Below, one piece after another: positions 1-6,648 of a stretch of DNA of 64,000 bases. The position numbers and the translations under genes are program-made. The stretch spans positions 1-64,000 of the forward strand of contig JBBRTV010000001.1 in NCBI GenBank assembly GCA_038243995.1, given 5' to 3'. Each line of letters starts with the position of its first letter. The stretch's first letter is position 1. The notes under the pieces are model-generated. The model saw only the letters and a program-made list of their open reading frames with translations. It made no database searches and had not been told where the DNA came from. Origin of the DNA: Scleromatobacter sp038243995 (GTDB lineage Bacteria; Pseudomonadota; Gammaproteobacteria; Burkholderiales; Burkholderiaceae_C).

Positions 1-141
1 GAAATGGTCATGCCGGGCGACAACGTGACGATCACCGTCAAGCTGATCAACCCGATCGCGATGGAAGAAGGCCTGCGTTTCGCGATTCGCGAAGGCGGCC
101 GTACCGTCGGCGCCGGCGTCGTCGCGACGATCATCGCCTGA
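1..141 (+). CDS. tuf: Elongation factor Tu, 3' end only
   Basis: The window opens inside a reading frame whose last 46 residues match the C-terminal beta-barrel (domain 3) of EF-Tu, including EMVMPGDNV and the terminal REGGRTVGAGVVATIIA. EF-Tu is the GTPase that delivers aminoacyl-tRNA to the ribosome. The gene is cut by the window edge, not broken. It lies directly upstream of rpsJ, the usual str/S10 junction in betaproteobacteria. A strong GC hairpin follows the stop codon. Confidence 0.97.
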   Translation, partial: EMVMPGDNVTITVKLINPIAMEEGLRFAIREGGRTVGAGVVATIIA

Positions 142-156
142 GCATTTGCGTGATGC

Positions 157-188
157 GGGCGCGGCGCTCCACGGCGCCGCGCCCCTTT
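157..188 (+). terminator. Hairpin after tuf
   Basis: A perfect 10-bp stem (157-166 with 175-184) encloses an 8-nt loop and is followed by a short C/T run. It lies 15 bases after the tuf stop and 55 before rpsJ. It could terminate or attenuate transcription between the str and S10 operons. The T-run is short, so full termination is uncertain. Confidence 0.55.
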
Positions 189-242
189 CCCGAATACCCC
201 GCCGGCACCCCGTCCGGCATCGCTCTTTGAGGACACAACATC

Positions 243-554
243 ATGCAAAAGCAAAAGATCCGCATTCGCCTGAAGGCATTCGACTACAAGCTGATCGACC
301 AGTCGGCGCTCGAGATCGTCGAGACCGCCAAGCGCACCGGCGCCATCGTCAAGGGCCCCGTGCCCCTGCCGACGCGCCTGCAACGCTTCGACATCCTGCG
401 CTCGCCGCACGTCAACAAGACGAGCCGCGACCAGTTCGAGATCCGCACGCACCAGCGCCTGATGGACATCGTCGACCCGACGGACAAGACCGTCGACGCG
501 CTGATGAAGCTCGACCTGCCCGCTGGCGTAGACGTCGAGATCAAGCTGCAGTAA
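243..554 (+). CDS. rpsJ: 30S ribosomal protein S10
   Basis: This 103-aa protein is the normal length for S10 (also NusE), a component of the 30S head and of the Nus antitermination complex. The family block SPHVNKTSRDQFEIRTHQR is present in the middle. The ATG is preceded by a GAGGA ribosome-binding site. It is the first gene of the S10 cluster. Unlike E. coli, it is separated from rplC by a 184-bp spacer with its own promoter-like element, so it may be controlled partly independently of the genes behind it. Confidence 0.98.
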   Translation: MQKQKIRIRLKAFDYKLIDQSALEIVETAKRTGAIVKGPVPLPTRLQRFDILRSPHVNKTSRDQFEIRTHQRLMDIVDPTDKTVDALMKLDLPAGVDVEIKLQ

Positions 555-565
555 ACGAGTGGCGG

Positions 566-593
566 TTGCGGGACTTCCCGCATCTGCTACAAT
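566..593 (+). promoter_or_regulatory. Sigma-70-like promoter between rpsJ and rplC
   Basis: A -35-like TTGCGG (566-571) and a -10-like TACAAT (588-593) are separated by 16 bp. A small inverted repeat GCGGGA/TCCCGC overlaps the -35 and spacer. The predicted start near 600 leaves a leader of roughly 140 nt before rplC. Assignment is by eye only. Confidence 0.45.
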
Positions 594-738
594 CGCTGGC
601 TCTGCGTGGAGGCCTCAAGTCCTTGAAAAAGGAGTTTGGGGCTTTCAACGTTGGAACCAAAAGTCAGCCCGGCCAATCGATGTCGGGTATGTGAAACAAA
701 GGCTCCGAGCTGAGAAGCGAAGGGGCTGGAGAAAAACC

Positions 739-1410
739 ATGAGTCTAAGCAATCGTCTCGGATTGCTGGGTCGCAAGGTGGGCATGATGCGCATCTTCAC
801 GGACGACGGCGATGCCGTGCCTGTGACGGTGATCGACGTGTCCAACAACCGCGTCACCCAAGTGAAGACCGTCGAAACCGACGGCTACGCTGGCGTCCAG
901 GTCGCTTTCGGAACGCGCAAGGCATCGCGCGTCCTGAAGCCGCAAGCCGGTCACCTCGCCAAGGCAGGTGTCGAAGCCGGCAGCATCCTGAAGGAATTCC
1001 GCGTCACCGCGGAAATCGCCGCCGAATACAAGCCGGGCACCGTGGTGCCGGTCGGCTTGTTCGAAGTGGGCCAGCTGGTCGACGTGCAAGGCACGTCCAT
1101 CGGCAAGGGCTTCATGGGCACCATCAAGCGCCACAATTTCAGCTCGCAACGCGCGTCGCACGGCAACAGCCGTTCGCACAACGTTCCGGGTTCGATCTCG
1201 ATGGCGCAGGATCCGGGCCGCGTGTTCCCGGGCAAGCGCATGTCGGGTCACATGGGCGACGAAACCGTCACCGTGCAGAACCTCGACATCATCCGCGTCG
1301 ACGCGGAGCGCTCGCTGCTGCTGGTTCGCGGTGCGGTTCCGGGTTCCAAGAACGGCCATGTGGTCGTGCGCCATGCCGTCAAGGTCAAGGCCAAGAAGGG
1401 AGCAAACTGA
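739..1410 (+). CDS. rplC: 50S ribosomal protein L3
   Basis: The 223-aa protein binds near the 3' end of 23S rRNA and takes part in early 50S assembly. The L3 block FSSQRASHGNSRSHNVPGSI is present. The ATG at 739 is chosen because it follows a GGAG site and gives the family N-terminus MSLSNRLGLLGRKVGMM; the open frame runs 60 codons further upstream through the leader, without homology. The stop overlaps the rplD start by one base, indicating translational coupling. Confidence 0.97.
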   Translation: MSLSNRLGLLGRKVGMMRIFTDDGDAVPVTVIDVSNNRVTQVKTVETDGYAGVQVAFGTRKASRVLKPQAGHLAKAGVEAGSILKEFRVTAEIAAEYKPGTVVPVGLFEVGQLVDVQGTSIGKGFMGTIKRHNFSSQRASHGNSRSHNVPGSISMAQDPGRVFPGKRMSGHMGDETVTVQNLDIIRVDAERSLLLVRGAVPGSKNGHVVVRHAVKVKAKKGAN

Positions 1411-2030
1411 TGCAACTCGAGCTCCTGAACGAACAAGGCCAGGCGACTTCGAAGGTCGACGCACCGGACACCGTGTTCGCGCGCGACTACAACGAAGCCC
1501 TGGTTCACCAGGTCGTGGTGGCCTTCCAGGCCAACGCCCGCGCCGGAACCCGTGCGCAGAAGAACCGCGAAACCGTCAAGCACTCGACGAAGAAGCCGTG
1601 GCGCCAGAAGGGCACCGGCCGTGCCCGCGCCGGCATGACCTCTTCGCCGATCTGGCGTGGGGGCGGTCGTGCCTTCCCGAACAGCCCGGACGAGAACTTC
1701 ACGCACAAGGTCAACAAGAAGATGTATCGCGCCGGCATGGCCGCGATCCTCTCGCAACTCGTTCGCGACGGCCGCCTCGCGGTGGTCGACACGTTCGATA
1801 TCGATGCGCCGAAGACCAAGCTGCTGGCGCAGAAGTTCAAGGACATGAGCCTGAGCTCCGTGATGGTGATCTCCGACTCCGTCGGCGACAACCTCGCGCT
1901 CGCTTCGCGCAACCTGCCCAACGTGCTCGTGACCGAGCCGCGTTACGCCGATCCGCTGTCGCTGGTCTTCTACAAGAAGATTCTGGTGACCAAGGCCGCG
2001 ATCGAGCAGCTCAAGGAGATGTACGCATGA
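1410..2030 (+). CDS. rplD: 50S ribosomal protein L4
   Basis: The 206-aa L4 protein has the conserved central loop with RQKGTGRARAG, which lines the peptide exit tunnel. In enterobacteria L4 also represses its own operon through a leader RNA; whether it does so here is unknown. It overlaps rplC by 1 nt and rplW by 4 nt, typical tight coupling in this operon. Confidence 0.97.
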   Translation: MQLELLNEQGQATSKVDAPDTVFARDYNEALVHQVVVAFQANARAGTRAQKNRETVKHSTKKPWRQKGTGRARAGMTSSPIWRGGGRAFPNSPDENFTHKVNKKMYRAGMAAILSQLVRDGRLAVVDTFDIDAPKTKLLAQKFKDMSLSSVMVISDSVGDNLALASRNLPNVLVTEPRYADPLSLVFYKKILVTKAAIEQLKEMYA

Positions 2031-2344
2031 GCGCCGCGAAGAAAATCAACCAAGACCGTCTGGCGACGATCCTGCTGGCTCCGATCATCTCGGAAAAGGC
2101 CACCAGCGTCGCCGAAAAGAACAACCAGGTGTTGTTCAAGGTGCTGCGCGACGCCACGAAGCCCGAAATCAAGGCTGCCGTGGAGTTGCTCTTCAAGGTC
2201 GAGGTCGACAAGGTGTCGACCGTCGTCCAGAAGGGCAAAGTCAAGCGCTTCGGTCGTTCGATCGGTCGCCGCGATCACGTCAAGAAGGCGTATGTGTCGC
2301 TGAAGGCCGGTCAGGAGCTCAACTTCTCCGGGGAGGCCGCGTAA
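2027..2344 (+). CDS. rplW: 50S ribosomal protein L23
   Basis: A 105-aa L23 located at the tunnel exit, where it docks trigger factor and SRP. Start at 2027 (MSAAKKINQDRLATILLAPI) gives a 4-nt overlap with rplD and the family N-terminus APIISEKAT; the longer upstream frame is a shadow of rplD. The stop TAA shares one base with the rplB ATG. Confidence 0.96.
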   Translation: MSAAKKINQDRLATILLAPIISEKATSVAEKNNQVLFKVLRDATKPEIKAAVELLFKVEVDKVSTVVQKGKVKRFGRSIGRRDHVKKAYVSLKAGQELNFSGEAA

Positions 2345-3168
2345 TGGCCGTCATCAAAGTCAAGCCAACCTCGCCCGGCCGCCGCGCCGTCGTGAAGGTG
2401 GTGCATGCCCACCTGCACAAGGGCAAGCCCGAAGCGTCGCTGCTCGAGCCGCAGAAGCAGAATGCCGGCCGCAACAACAACGGTCACATCACGATTCGCC
2501 ACAAGGGCGGTGGTCACAAGCACCACTACCGTGTCGTCGACTTCGTGCGCAACAAGGACGGCATCCCGGCAAAGGTCGAAACCATCGAGTACGACCCGAA
2601 CCGTACCGCCCACATCGCGCTGATCTGCTACGCCGACGGCGAGCGCCGCTACATCATCGCGCCGCGTGGTCTCGAAGTGGGTTCCACCGTCCTGTCCGGC
2701 GCCGAAGCGCCGATCAAGGCCGGCAACACGCTGCCGATCCGCAACATCCCCGTGGGTTCCATCATCCATTGCCTCGAGATGATGCCCGGCAAGGGCGCGC
2801 AGATCGCGCGTTCGGCCGGCACGTCCGTGACTCTGATGGCGCGCGAAGGCACCTACGCCCAGGTTCGCCTGCGCTCGGGTGAAGTCCGCAGGATCCACAT
2901 CGATTGCCGCGCGACCATCGGCGAGACCTCCAACGAAGAGCACAACCTGCGCCAGTACGGCAAGGCCGGTGCGCGTCGCTGGAAGGGCATTCGCCCGACG
3001 GTTCGCGGTGTCGCGATGAACCCGGTCGATCACCCGCACGGTGGCGGCGAAGGCCGTACCGGCGAGGGCCAGGTGCCTGTGTCGCCGTGGAACACGATGA
3101 CCAAGGGCTATCGCACGCGGAACAACAAGCGTACGCAGACGATGATCGTCTCGCGTCGCAAGAAGTAA
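2344..3168 (+). CDS. rplB: 50S ribosomal protein L2
   Basis: The 274-aa L2 is needed for subunit joining and peptidyl-transferase activity. The near-universal block MNPVDHPHGGGEGRTGEG, carrying the histidine important for activity, is present towards the C-terminus. The length is within one residue of most betaproteobacterial L2 proteins. It is coupled to rplW by a TAATG junction and followed by rpsS after 9 bp. Confidence 0.98.
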   Translation: MAVIKVKPTSPGRRAVVKVVHAHLHKGKPEASLLEPQKQNAGRNNNGHITIRHKGGGHKHHYRVVDFVRNKDGIPAKVETIEYDPNRTAHIALICYADGERRYIIAPRGLEVGSTVLSGAEAPIKAGNTLPIRNIPVGSIIHCLEMMPGKGAQIARSAGTSVTLMAREGTYAQVRLRSGEVRRIHIDCRATIGETSNEEHNLRQYGKAGARRWKGIRPTVRGVAMNPVDHPHGGGEGRTGEGQVPVSPWNTMTKGYRTRNNKRTQTMIVSRRKK

Positions 3169-3177
3169 GGCTAGACC

Positions 3178-3453
3178 ATGGCACGCTCTCTAAAGAAGGG
3201 TCCGTTCGTGGACCACCACCTGATGGCAAAGGCCGACAAGGCCGTTGCGATCAAGGACAAGAAGCCCATCAAGACCTGGTCGCGCCGTTCGACGATCCTG
3301 CCCGATTTCATCGGGCTGACGATCGCCGTGCACAACGGCAAGCAGCACGTTCCCGTGTACGTGACCGACCAGATGGTCGGCCACAAGCTCGGTGAATTCG
3401 CGCTGACGCGGACCTTCAAGGGTCACCCGGCCGACAAGAAGGCCAAGCGCTAA
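3178..3453 (+). CDS. rpsS: 30S ribosomal protein S19
   Basis: A 91-aa S19, a 30S head protein that pairs with S13 and contacts tRNA. The N-terminus MARSLKKGPFVDHHLM and the block HNGKQHVPVYVTDQMVGHKLGEF are typical. It is spaced 9 bp after rplB and 10 bp before rplV in the same transcriptional run. Confidence 0.98.
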   Translation: MARSLKKGPFVDHHLMAKADKAVAIKDKKPIKTWSRRSTILPDFIGLTIAVHNGKQHVPVYVTDQMVGHKLGEFALTRTFKGHPADKKAKR

Positions 3454-3463
3454 AGGAACGACG

Positions 3464-3793
3464 ATGGAAACCAAAGCAATCGTCCGTGGCGTGCGACTGT
3501 CGGCCGACAAGGGCCGCCTCGTCGCCGACCTGATCCGCGGCAAGAAAGTCGGTCTGGCGCTCAACACGCTCGAGTTCACGCAGAAGAAGGCCGCCGGCAT
3601 CATCAAGAAGGCGCTCGAATCTGCCATCGCGAATGCGGAGCACAACGACGGCGCAGACATCGACGAGCTCAAGATCACGTCGATCTACGTCGAGCAAGGC
3701 ACCACTCTGAAGCGCTTCTCGGCCCGTGCAAAGGGTCGTGGCAATCGCATCAGCAAGGGTACCTGCCACATCTACGTGACCGTCGGTAACTGA
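3464..3793 (+). CDS. rplV: 50S ribosomal protein L22
   Basis: The 109-aa L22 protein contributes the beta-hairpin that narrows the exit tunnel and is a known macrolide-resistance site. The loop region LKRFSARAKGRGNRISK is intact and shows no resistance-type deletion. An AAAGGA ribosome-binding site precedes the ATG. Confidence 0.98.
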   Translation: METKAIVRGVRLSADKGRLVADLIRGKKVGLALNTLEFTQKKAAGIIKKALESAIANAEHNDGADIDELKITSIYVEQGTTLKRFSARAKGRGNRISKGTCHIYVTVGN

Positions 3794-3812
3794 CGCGCCG
3801 CAAAGGAAGACT

Positions 3813-4709
3813 ATGGGACAAAAAATCCACCCAACCGGCTTCCGCCTGCCCGTAACCCGGGCTTGGGCGTCGCGCTGGTACGCATCGAACAAGAACTTCG
3901 CCCAGATGCTGGCCGAAGACCTGAAGGTTCGCGAGTTCCTGAAGACGCGCCTGAAGAATGCCGCGGTCTCGCGCATCCTGATCGAGCGCCCCGCCAAGAA
4001 CGCCCGCATCACGATCTACTCGGCACGTCCGGGCGTCGTGATCGGCAAGAAGGGCGAGGACATCGAGAACCTCAAGGCCGAACTGACGCGCCGTCTGGGC
4101 GTGCCGGTCGCTGTCAACATCGAGGAAGTGCGCAAGCCCGAAATCGATGCACAGCTGATCGCCGACTCGATCACCCAGCAGCTCGAAAAGCGCATCATGT
4201 TCCGCCGCGCCATGAAGCGCGCGATGCAGAACGCGATGCGCCTGGGCGCGCAGGGCATCAAGATCATGTCGTCGGGCCGCCTGAACGGCATCGAAATCGC
4301 TCGTTGCGAGTGGTATCGCGAAGGCCGCGTGCCGCTTCACACGCTGAAGGCCGACATCGACTACGGCTTCTCCGAAGCCAAGACGACGTACGGCGTCATC
4401 GGCTGCAAGGTGTGGGTCTATCGCGGTGACCGCCTCGCCAATGGCGAAGCGCCGGTGATCCCGAAGACCGAAGGCGAAGATGATCGTCGCGGCCCGCGTC
4501 GTCCGCGTCCGCCGGGTCCCCCGACGGGCCGTGGCGGCCGTCCGGGAGATCGTCCGAGCAGCGACCGTGGTCCGCGCGCCGCCGGCCCGACCGAAGGCGC
4601 TGCTGCGCCGACGGGCGAAGCCGGTGCTGGCGATGCGGCGAAGCCTGCCGTCAAGCGCGTCGTGCGCAAGGCTCCCGCTCCGGCGGCTGCCGAAGGCAAA
4701 GGAGAATAA
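3813..4709 (+). CDS. rpsC: 30S ribosomal protein S3 with long basic tail
   Basis: S3 lines the mRNA entry channel of the 30S subunit. Residues 1-210 are canonical: N-terminal MGQKIHPTGFRLP, KH domain with VVIGKKGEDIENL, and C-terminal S3 domain. The protein is 298 aa, against 233 in E. coli. The extra roughly 75 residues are low complexity, rich in R, P, G and then A, and predicted disordered. Extended S3 tails occur in Burkholderiales, but this one is long. It is followed after 3 bp by rplP. Confidence 0.97.
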   Translation: MGQKIHPTGFRLPVTRAWASRWYASNKNFAQMLAEDLKVREFLKTRLKNAAVSRILIERPAKNARITIYSARPGVVIGKKGEDIENLKAELTRRLGVPVAVNIEEVRKPEIDAQLIADSITQQLEKRIMFRRAMKRAMQNAMRLGAQGIKIMSSGRLNGIEIARCEWYREGRVPLHTLKADIDYGFSEAKTTYGVIGCKVWVYRGDRLANGEAPVIPKTEGEDDRRGPRRPRPPGPPTGRGGRPGDRPSSDRGPRAAGPTEGAAAPTGEAGAGDAAKPAVKRVVRKAPAPAAAEGKGE

Positions 4710-4712
4710 GAC

Positions 4713-5129
4713 ATGCTGCAACCAGCACGCCGCAAGTTCCGCAAGGAACAGAAGGGCCGCAACACCGGTATCGCCACTCGTGGCGCCGCCGTGTCGTTCG
4801 GCGAATTCGGCCTCAAGGCCACCGAGCGCGGCCGCATCACGGCCCGCCAGATCGAAGCTGCCCGTCGTGCGATTTCGCGCCACATCAAGCGCGGTGGTCG
4901 CATCTTCATCCGTATCTTCCCGGACAAGCCGATTTCGCAGAAGCCTGCTGAAGTCCGGATGGGTAACGGCAAGGGCAATCCGGAGTACTACGTCGCTGAA
5001 ATTCAGCCCGGCAAGGTGCTCTACGAGATCAACGGTGTGCCCGAGCAACTGGCCCGCGAAGCGTTCACGCTCGCGGCTGCCAAGCTGCCGCTGCGCTGCA
5101 CCTTTGTCAGCCGCCAAGTCGGCGCCTGA
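4713..5129 (+). CDS. rplP: 50S ribosomal protein L16
   Basis: The 138-aa L16 sits next to the A- and P-site tRNA elbows. The N-terminus MLQPARRKFRKEQKGRN and the RGGRIFIRIFPDKPIS block are family-typical. It begins 3 bp after rpsC and is followed after 12 bp by rpmC. Confidence 0.98.
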   Translation: MLQPARRKFRKEQKGRNTGIATRGAAVSFGEFGLKATERGRITARQIEAARRAISRHIKRGGRIFIRIFPDKPISQKPAEVRMGNGKGNPEYYVAEIQPGKVLYEINGVPEQLAREAFTLAAAKLPLRCTFVSRQVGA

Positions 5130-5141
5130 TCGGAGTCATCT

Positions 5142-5342
5142 ATGAAAGCATCTGAACTGCGGACCAAGGACGTCCCGGCGCTCGAGAAGGAAGTCACCGA
5201 CCTCCTGCGCGCCCACTTCGGCCTGCGCATGCAGAAGGGTACTCAACAGCTGACGAACAACACACAGCTGAAGACCACCCGTCGCGACATCGCGCGCGTC
5301 AAGACCATCCTGGCCGAGAAGAAGAAAGGGGCCGCGAAATGA
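5142..5342 (+). CDS. rpmC: 50S ribosomal protein L29
   Basis: A 66-aa L29, a helical-hairpin protein at the tunnel exit beside L23. MKASELRTKDVPALEKEV and the C-terminal TRRDIARVKTILAEKKK fit the family. The stop overlaps the rpsQ start by 4 nt. Confidence 0.96.
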   Translation: MKASELRTKDVPALEKEVTDLLRAHFGLRMQKGTQQLTNNTQLKTTRRDIARVKTILAEKKKGAAK

Positions 5343-5629
5343 CGCAAGCTCAAGAAGCGACCACGACGAAGGCCACCACGAACACGCGCACGCTCGTCGG
5401 TCGCGTGGTCAGTGACAAGCGTTCGAAGACCATCACCGTGCTCGTCGAGCGCCGTGTGATCCATGAGCTCTACGGCAAGATCATCGGCCGTTCGCGCAAG
5501 TACCACGCCCATGACGAACAGGGCGAGTACCACATGGGTGACCTGGTCGAGATCGCCGAGACGCGTCCCATCTCCAAGACCAAGAACTGGGTCGTGACCC
5601 GCCTGGTCGAGAAGGCTCGCCTGGTCTGA
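5339..5629 (+). CDS. rpsQ: 30S ribosomal protein S17
   Basis: The 96-aa S17 is a primary 16S rRNA-binding protein of the OB fold. The block TLVGRVVSDKRSKTITVLVER is present, and a Thr-rich N-terminus slightly extends the enterobacterial length. It overlaps rpmC by 4 nt and is the last gene before the S10 run is interrupted; two hairpins follow. Confidence 0.97.
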   Translation: MTQAQEATTTKATTNTRTLVGRVVSDKRSKTITVLVERRVIHELYGKIIGRSRKYHAHDEQGEYHMGDLVEIAETRPISKTKNWVVTRLVEKARLV

Positions 5630-5640
5630 TCCCAAGCCGC

Positions 5641-5661
5641 CGGCGGGCGGTTCGCCCGCCG
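5641..5661 (+). repeat. GC hairpin after rpsQ
   Basis: A perfect 9-bp inverted repeat (5641-5649 and 5653-5661) with a 3-nt loop begins 11 bp after the rpsQ stop. It has no T-run, so by itself it is not a classic intrinsic terminator. It may protect the 3' end of the S10 transcript or act with the terminator just downstream. Confidence 0.5.
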
Positions 5662-5694
5662 CCGCACAGTACGGTCGGAACGCTGGAATACTGG

Positions 5695-5736
5695 CGTCCG
5701 GCCGTATTTCATTTCCGGACGACTTTTTCCCTTTTC
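5695..5736 (+). terminator. Intrinsic terminator closing the S10 run
   Basis: CGTCCGG (5695-5701) pairs with CCGGACG (5715-5721) across a 13-nt loop and is followed by two T-rich stretches up to 5735. It lies between rpsQ and the peroxiredoxin gene, just before that gene's GAGGAG ribosome-binding site. Confidence 0.55.
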
Positions 5737-5749
5737 GAGGAGCGACATC

Positions 5750-6265
5750 ATGATCAAGGTTGGAGACAGGCTGCCCGCGGGTACGCTCAAGGAATTCATC
5801 GACGTCGAGACGGAAGGCTGCGCACTCGGCCCGAACAACGTTGACATCGCCGCGGCGACGGCGGGCAAGACCATCGCCGTCTTCGCGCTGCCGGGTGCGT
5901 TCACGCCGACGTGCTCTGCGAAGCACGTGCCCGGCTACGTCGCGCAATTCGACGCGTTGCGCGCGGCGGGCGTCGACGAGATCTGGTGCATCTCCGTGAA
6001 CGACGCGTTCGTGATGGGCGCCTGGGCGCGCGACCAGCAGACCACCGGCAAGGTGCGCATGCTGGCTGATGGCTCGGCCGCATTCACGCAAGCCGTCGGC
6101 CTGCCGCTCGATCTCGTCGCGGGCGGCATGGGTGTGCGCTCCCAGCGTTACTCGATGCTCGTCGTCGACGGCGTCGTGAAGACGCTGAATATCGAAGCGC
6201 CGGCCAAGTTCGAGGTCAGCGACGCGGAGACGATGCTGGCGCAGGCGAAGGCGCTGCACGGCTAA
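5750..6265 (+). CDS. Peroxiredoxin, Prx5/AhpC-TSA family
   Basis: A 171-aa cytoplasmic thiol peroxidase that reduces H2O2 and organic hydroperoxides. The Prx5 active-site block PGAFTPTCS places the peroxidatic cysteine at about residue 55. Other cysteines are at 24 and 80, with none at the usual C-terminal resolving position, so it may act as a 1-Cys or glutaredoxin-dependent enzyme (inference). A GAGGAG site precedes the ATG. The gene sits between the S10 and spc ribosomal clusters, an unusual place, and is followed by its own terminator. Confidence 0.93.
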   Translation: MIKVGDRLPAGTLKEFIDVETEGCALGPNNVDIAAATAGKTIAVFALPGAFTPTCSAKHVPGYVAQFDALRAAGVDEIWCISVNDAFVMGAWARDQQTTGKVRMLADGSAAFTQAVGLPLDLVAGGMGVRSQRYSMLVVDGVVKTLNIEAPAKFEVSDAETMLAQAKALHG

Positions 6266-6357
6266 GGCTGCGGCGAGAAGCCGGCGACGCCGACACCCTC
6301 GCGCGAACGCGGGCGGGCGATGCCGCCGCTGGCCAGCTTGCTGACGCCAATTGAAAT

Positions 6358-6397
6358 GGCCCGCCAGCGCGATTCGCGCGGGCGGGCCTTCGCTTTG
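6358..6397. terminator. Bidirectional hairpin terminator
   Basis: An outer 8-bp stem GGCCCGCC/GGCGGGCC (6358-6365, 6381-6388) encloses an inner 5-bp GCGCG/CGCGC stem. The plus-strand side is followed by TTCGCTTT and the minus-strand side by an A/T-rich run. It lies between the converging peroxiredoxin gene and the minus-strand peptidase remnant and could serve both. Confidence 0.6.
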
Positions 6398-6411
6398 GCG
6401 TACCTTCGCGT

Positions 6412-6560
6412 CTACTGCGCCGCTATCCTGGCTGCGGGCGCTGCTGCCGTCTTGCTGCCGGATCCGATGTTCACGGCCAGGAACGCTTCCATCTTTTGGT
6501 AGAAGCCGATGCGCGTCTCCGGCTTGTACCAGCCGTGCTTCATCTCCCAGCCCCCCAGCA
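6412..6560 (-). pseudogene. C-terminal remnant of an S9-family peptidase
   Basis: On the minus strand the frame ending at the TAG at 6412 reads GWEMKHGWYKPETRIGFYQ, then KMEAFLAVNIG and a short tail. The HGWYKPE(T/N)R..FY..MEAFL pattern is typical of the last 40 residues of prolyl-oligopeptidase-like acylaminoacyl or dipeptidyl peptidases, including the catalytic histidine. Upstream of about 6560 the frame loses any resemblance and no catalytic serine is present. This is therefore a deletion remnant. An ATG at 6543 would encode 43 aa if expressed. Confidence 0.6.
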
Positions 6561-6648
6561 GTCCTCTTGAAGTGCGCGAATGTATCGGCGCTCGGGTCTA
6601 ATGGCCCCTGCTCGGCAACGCGCCGCGACATTCGCTACAGGAGTTCGC

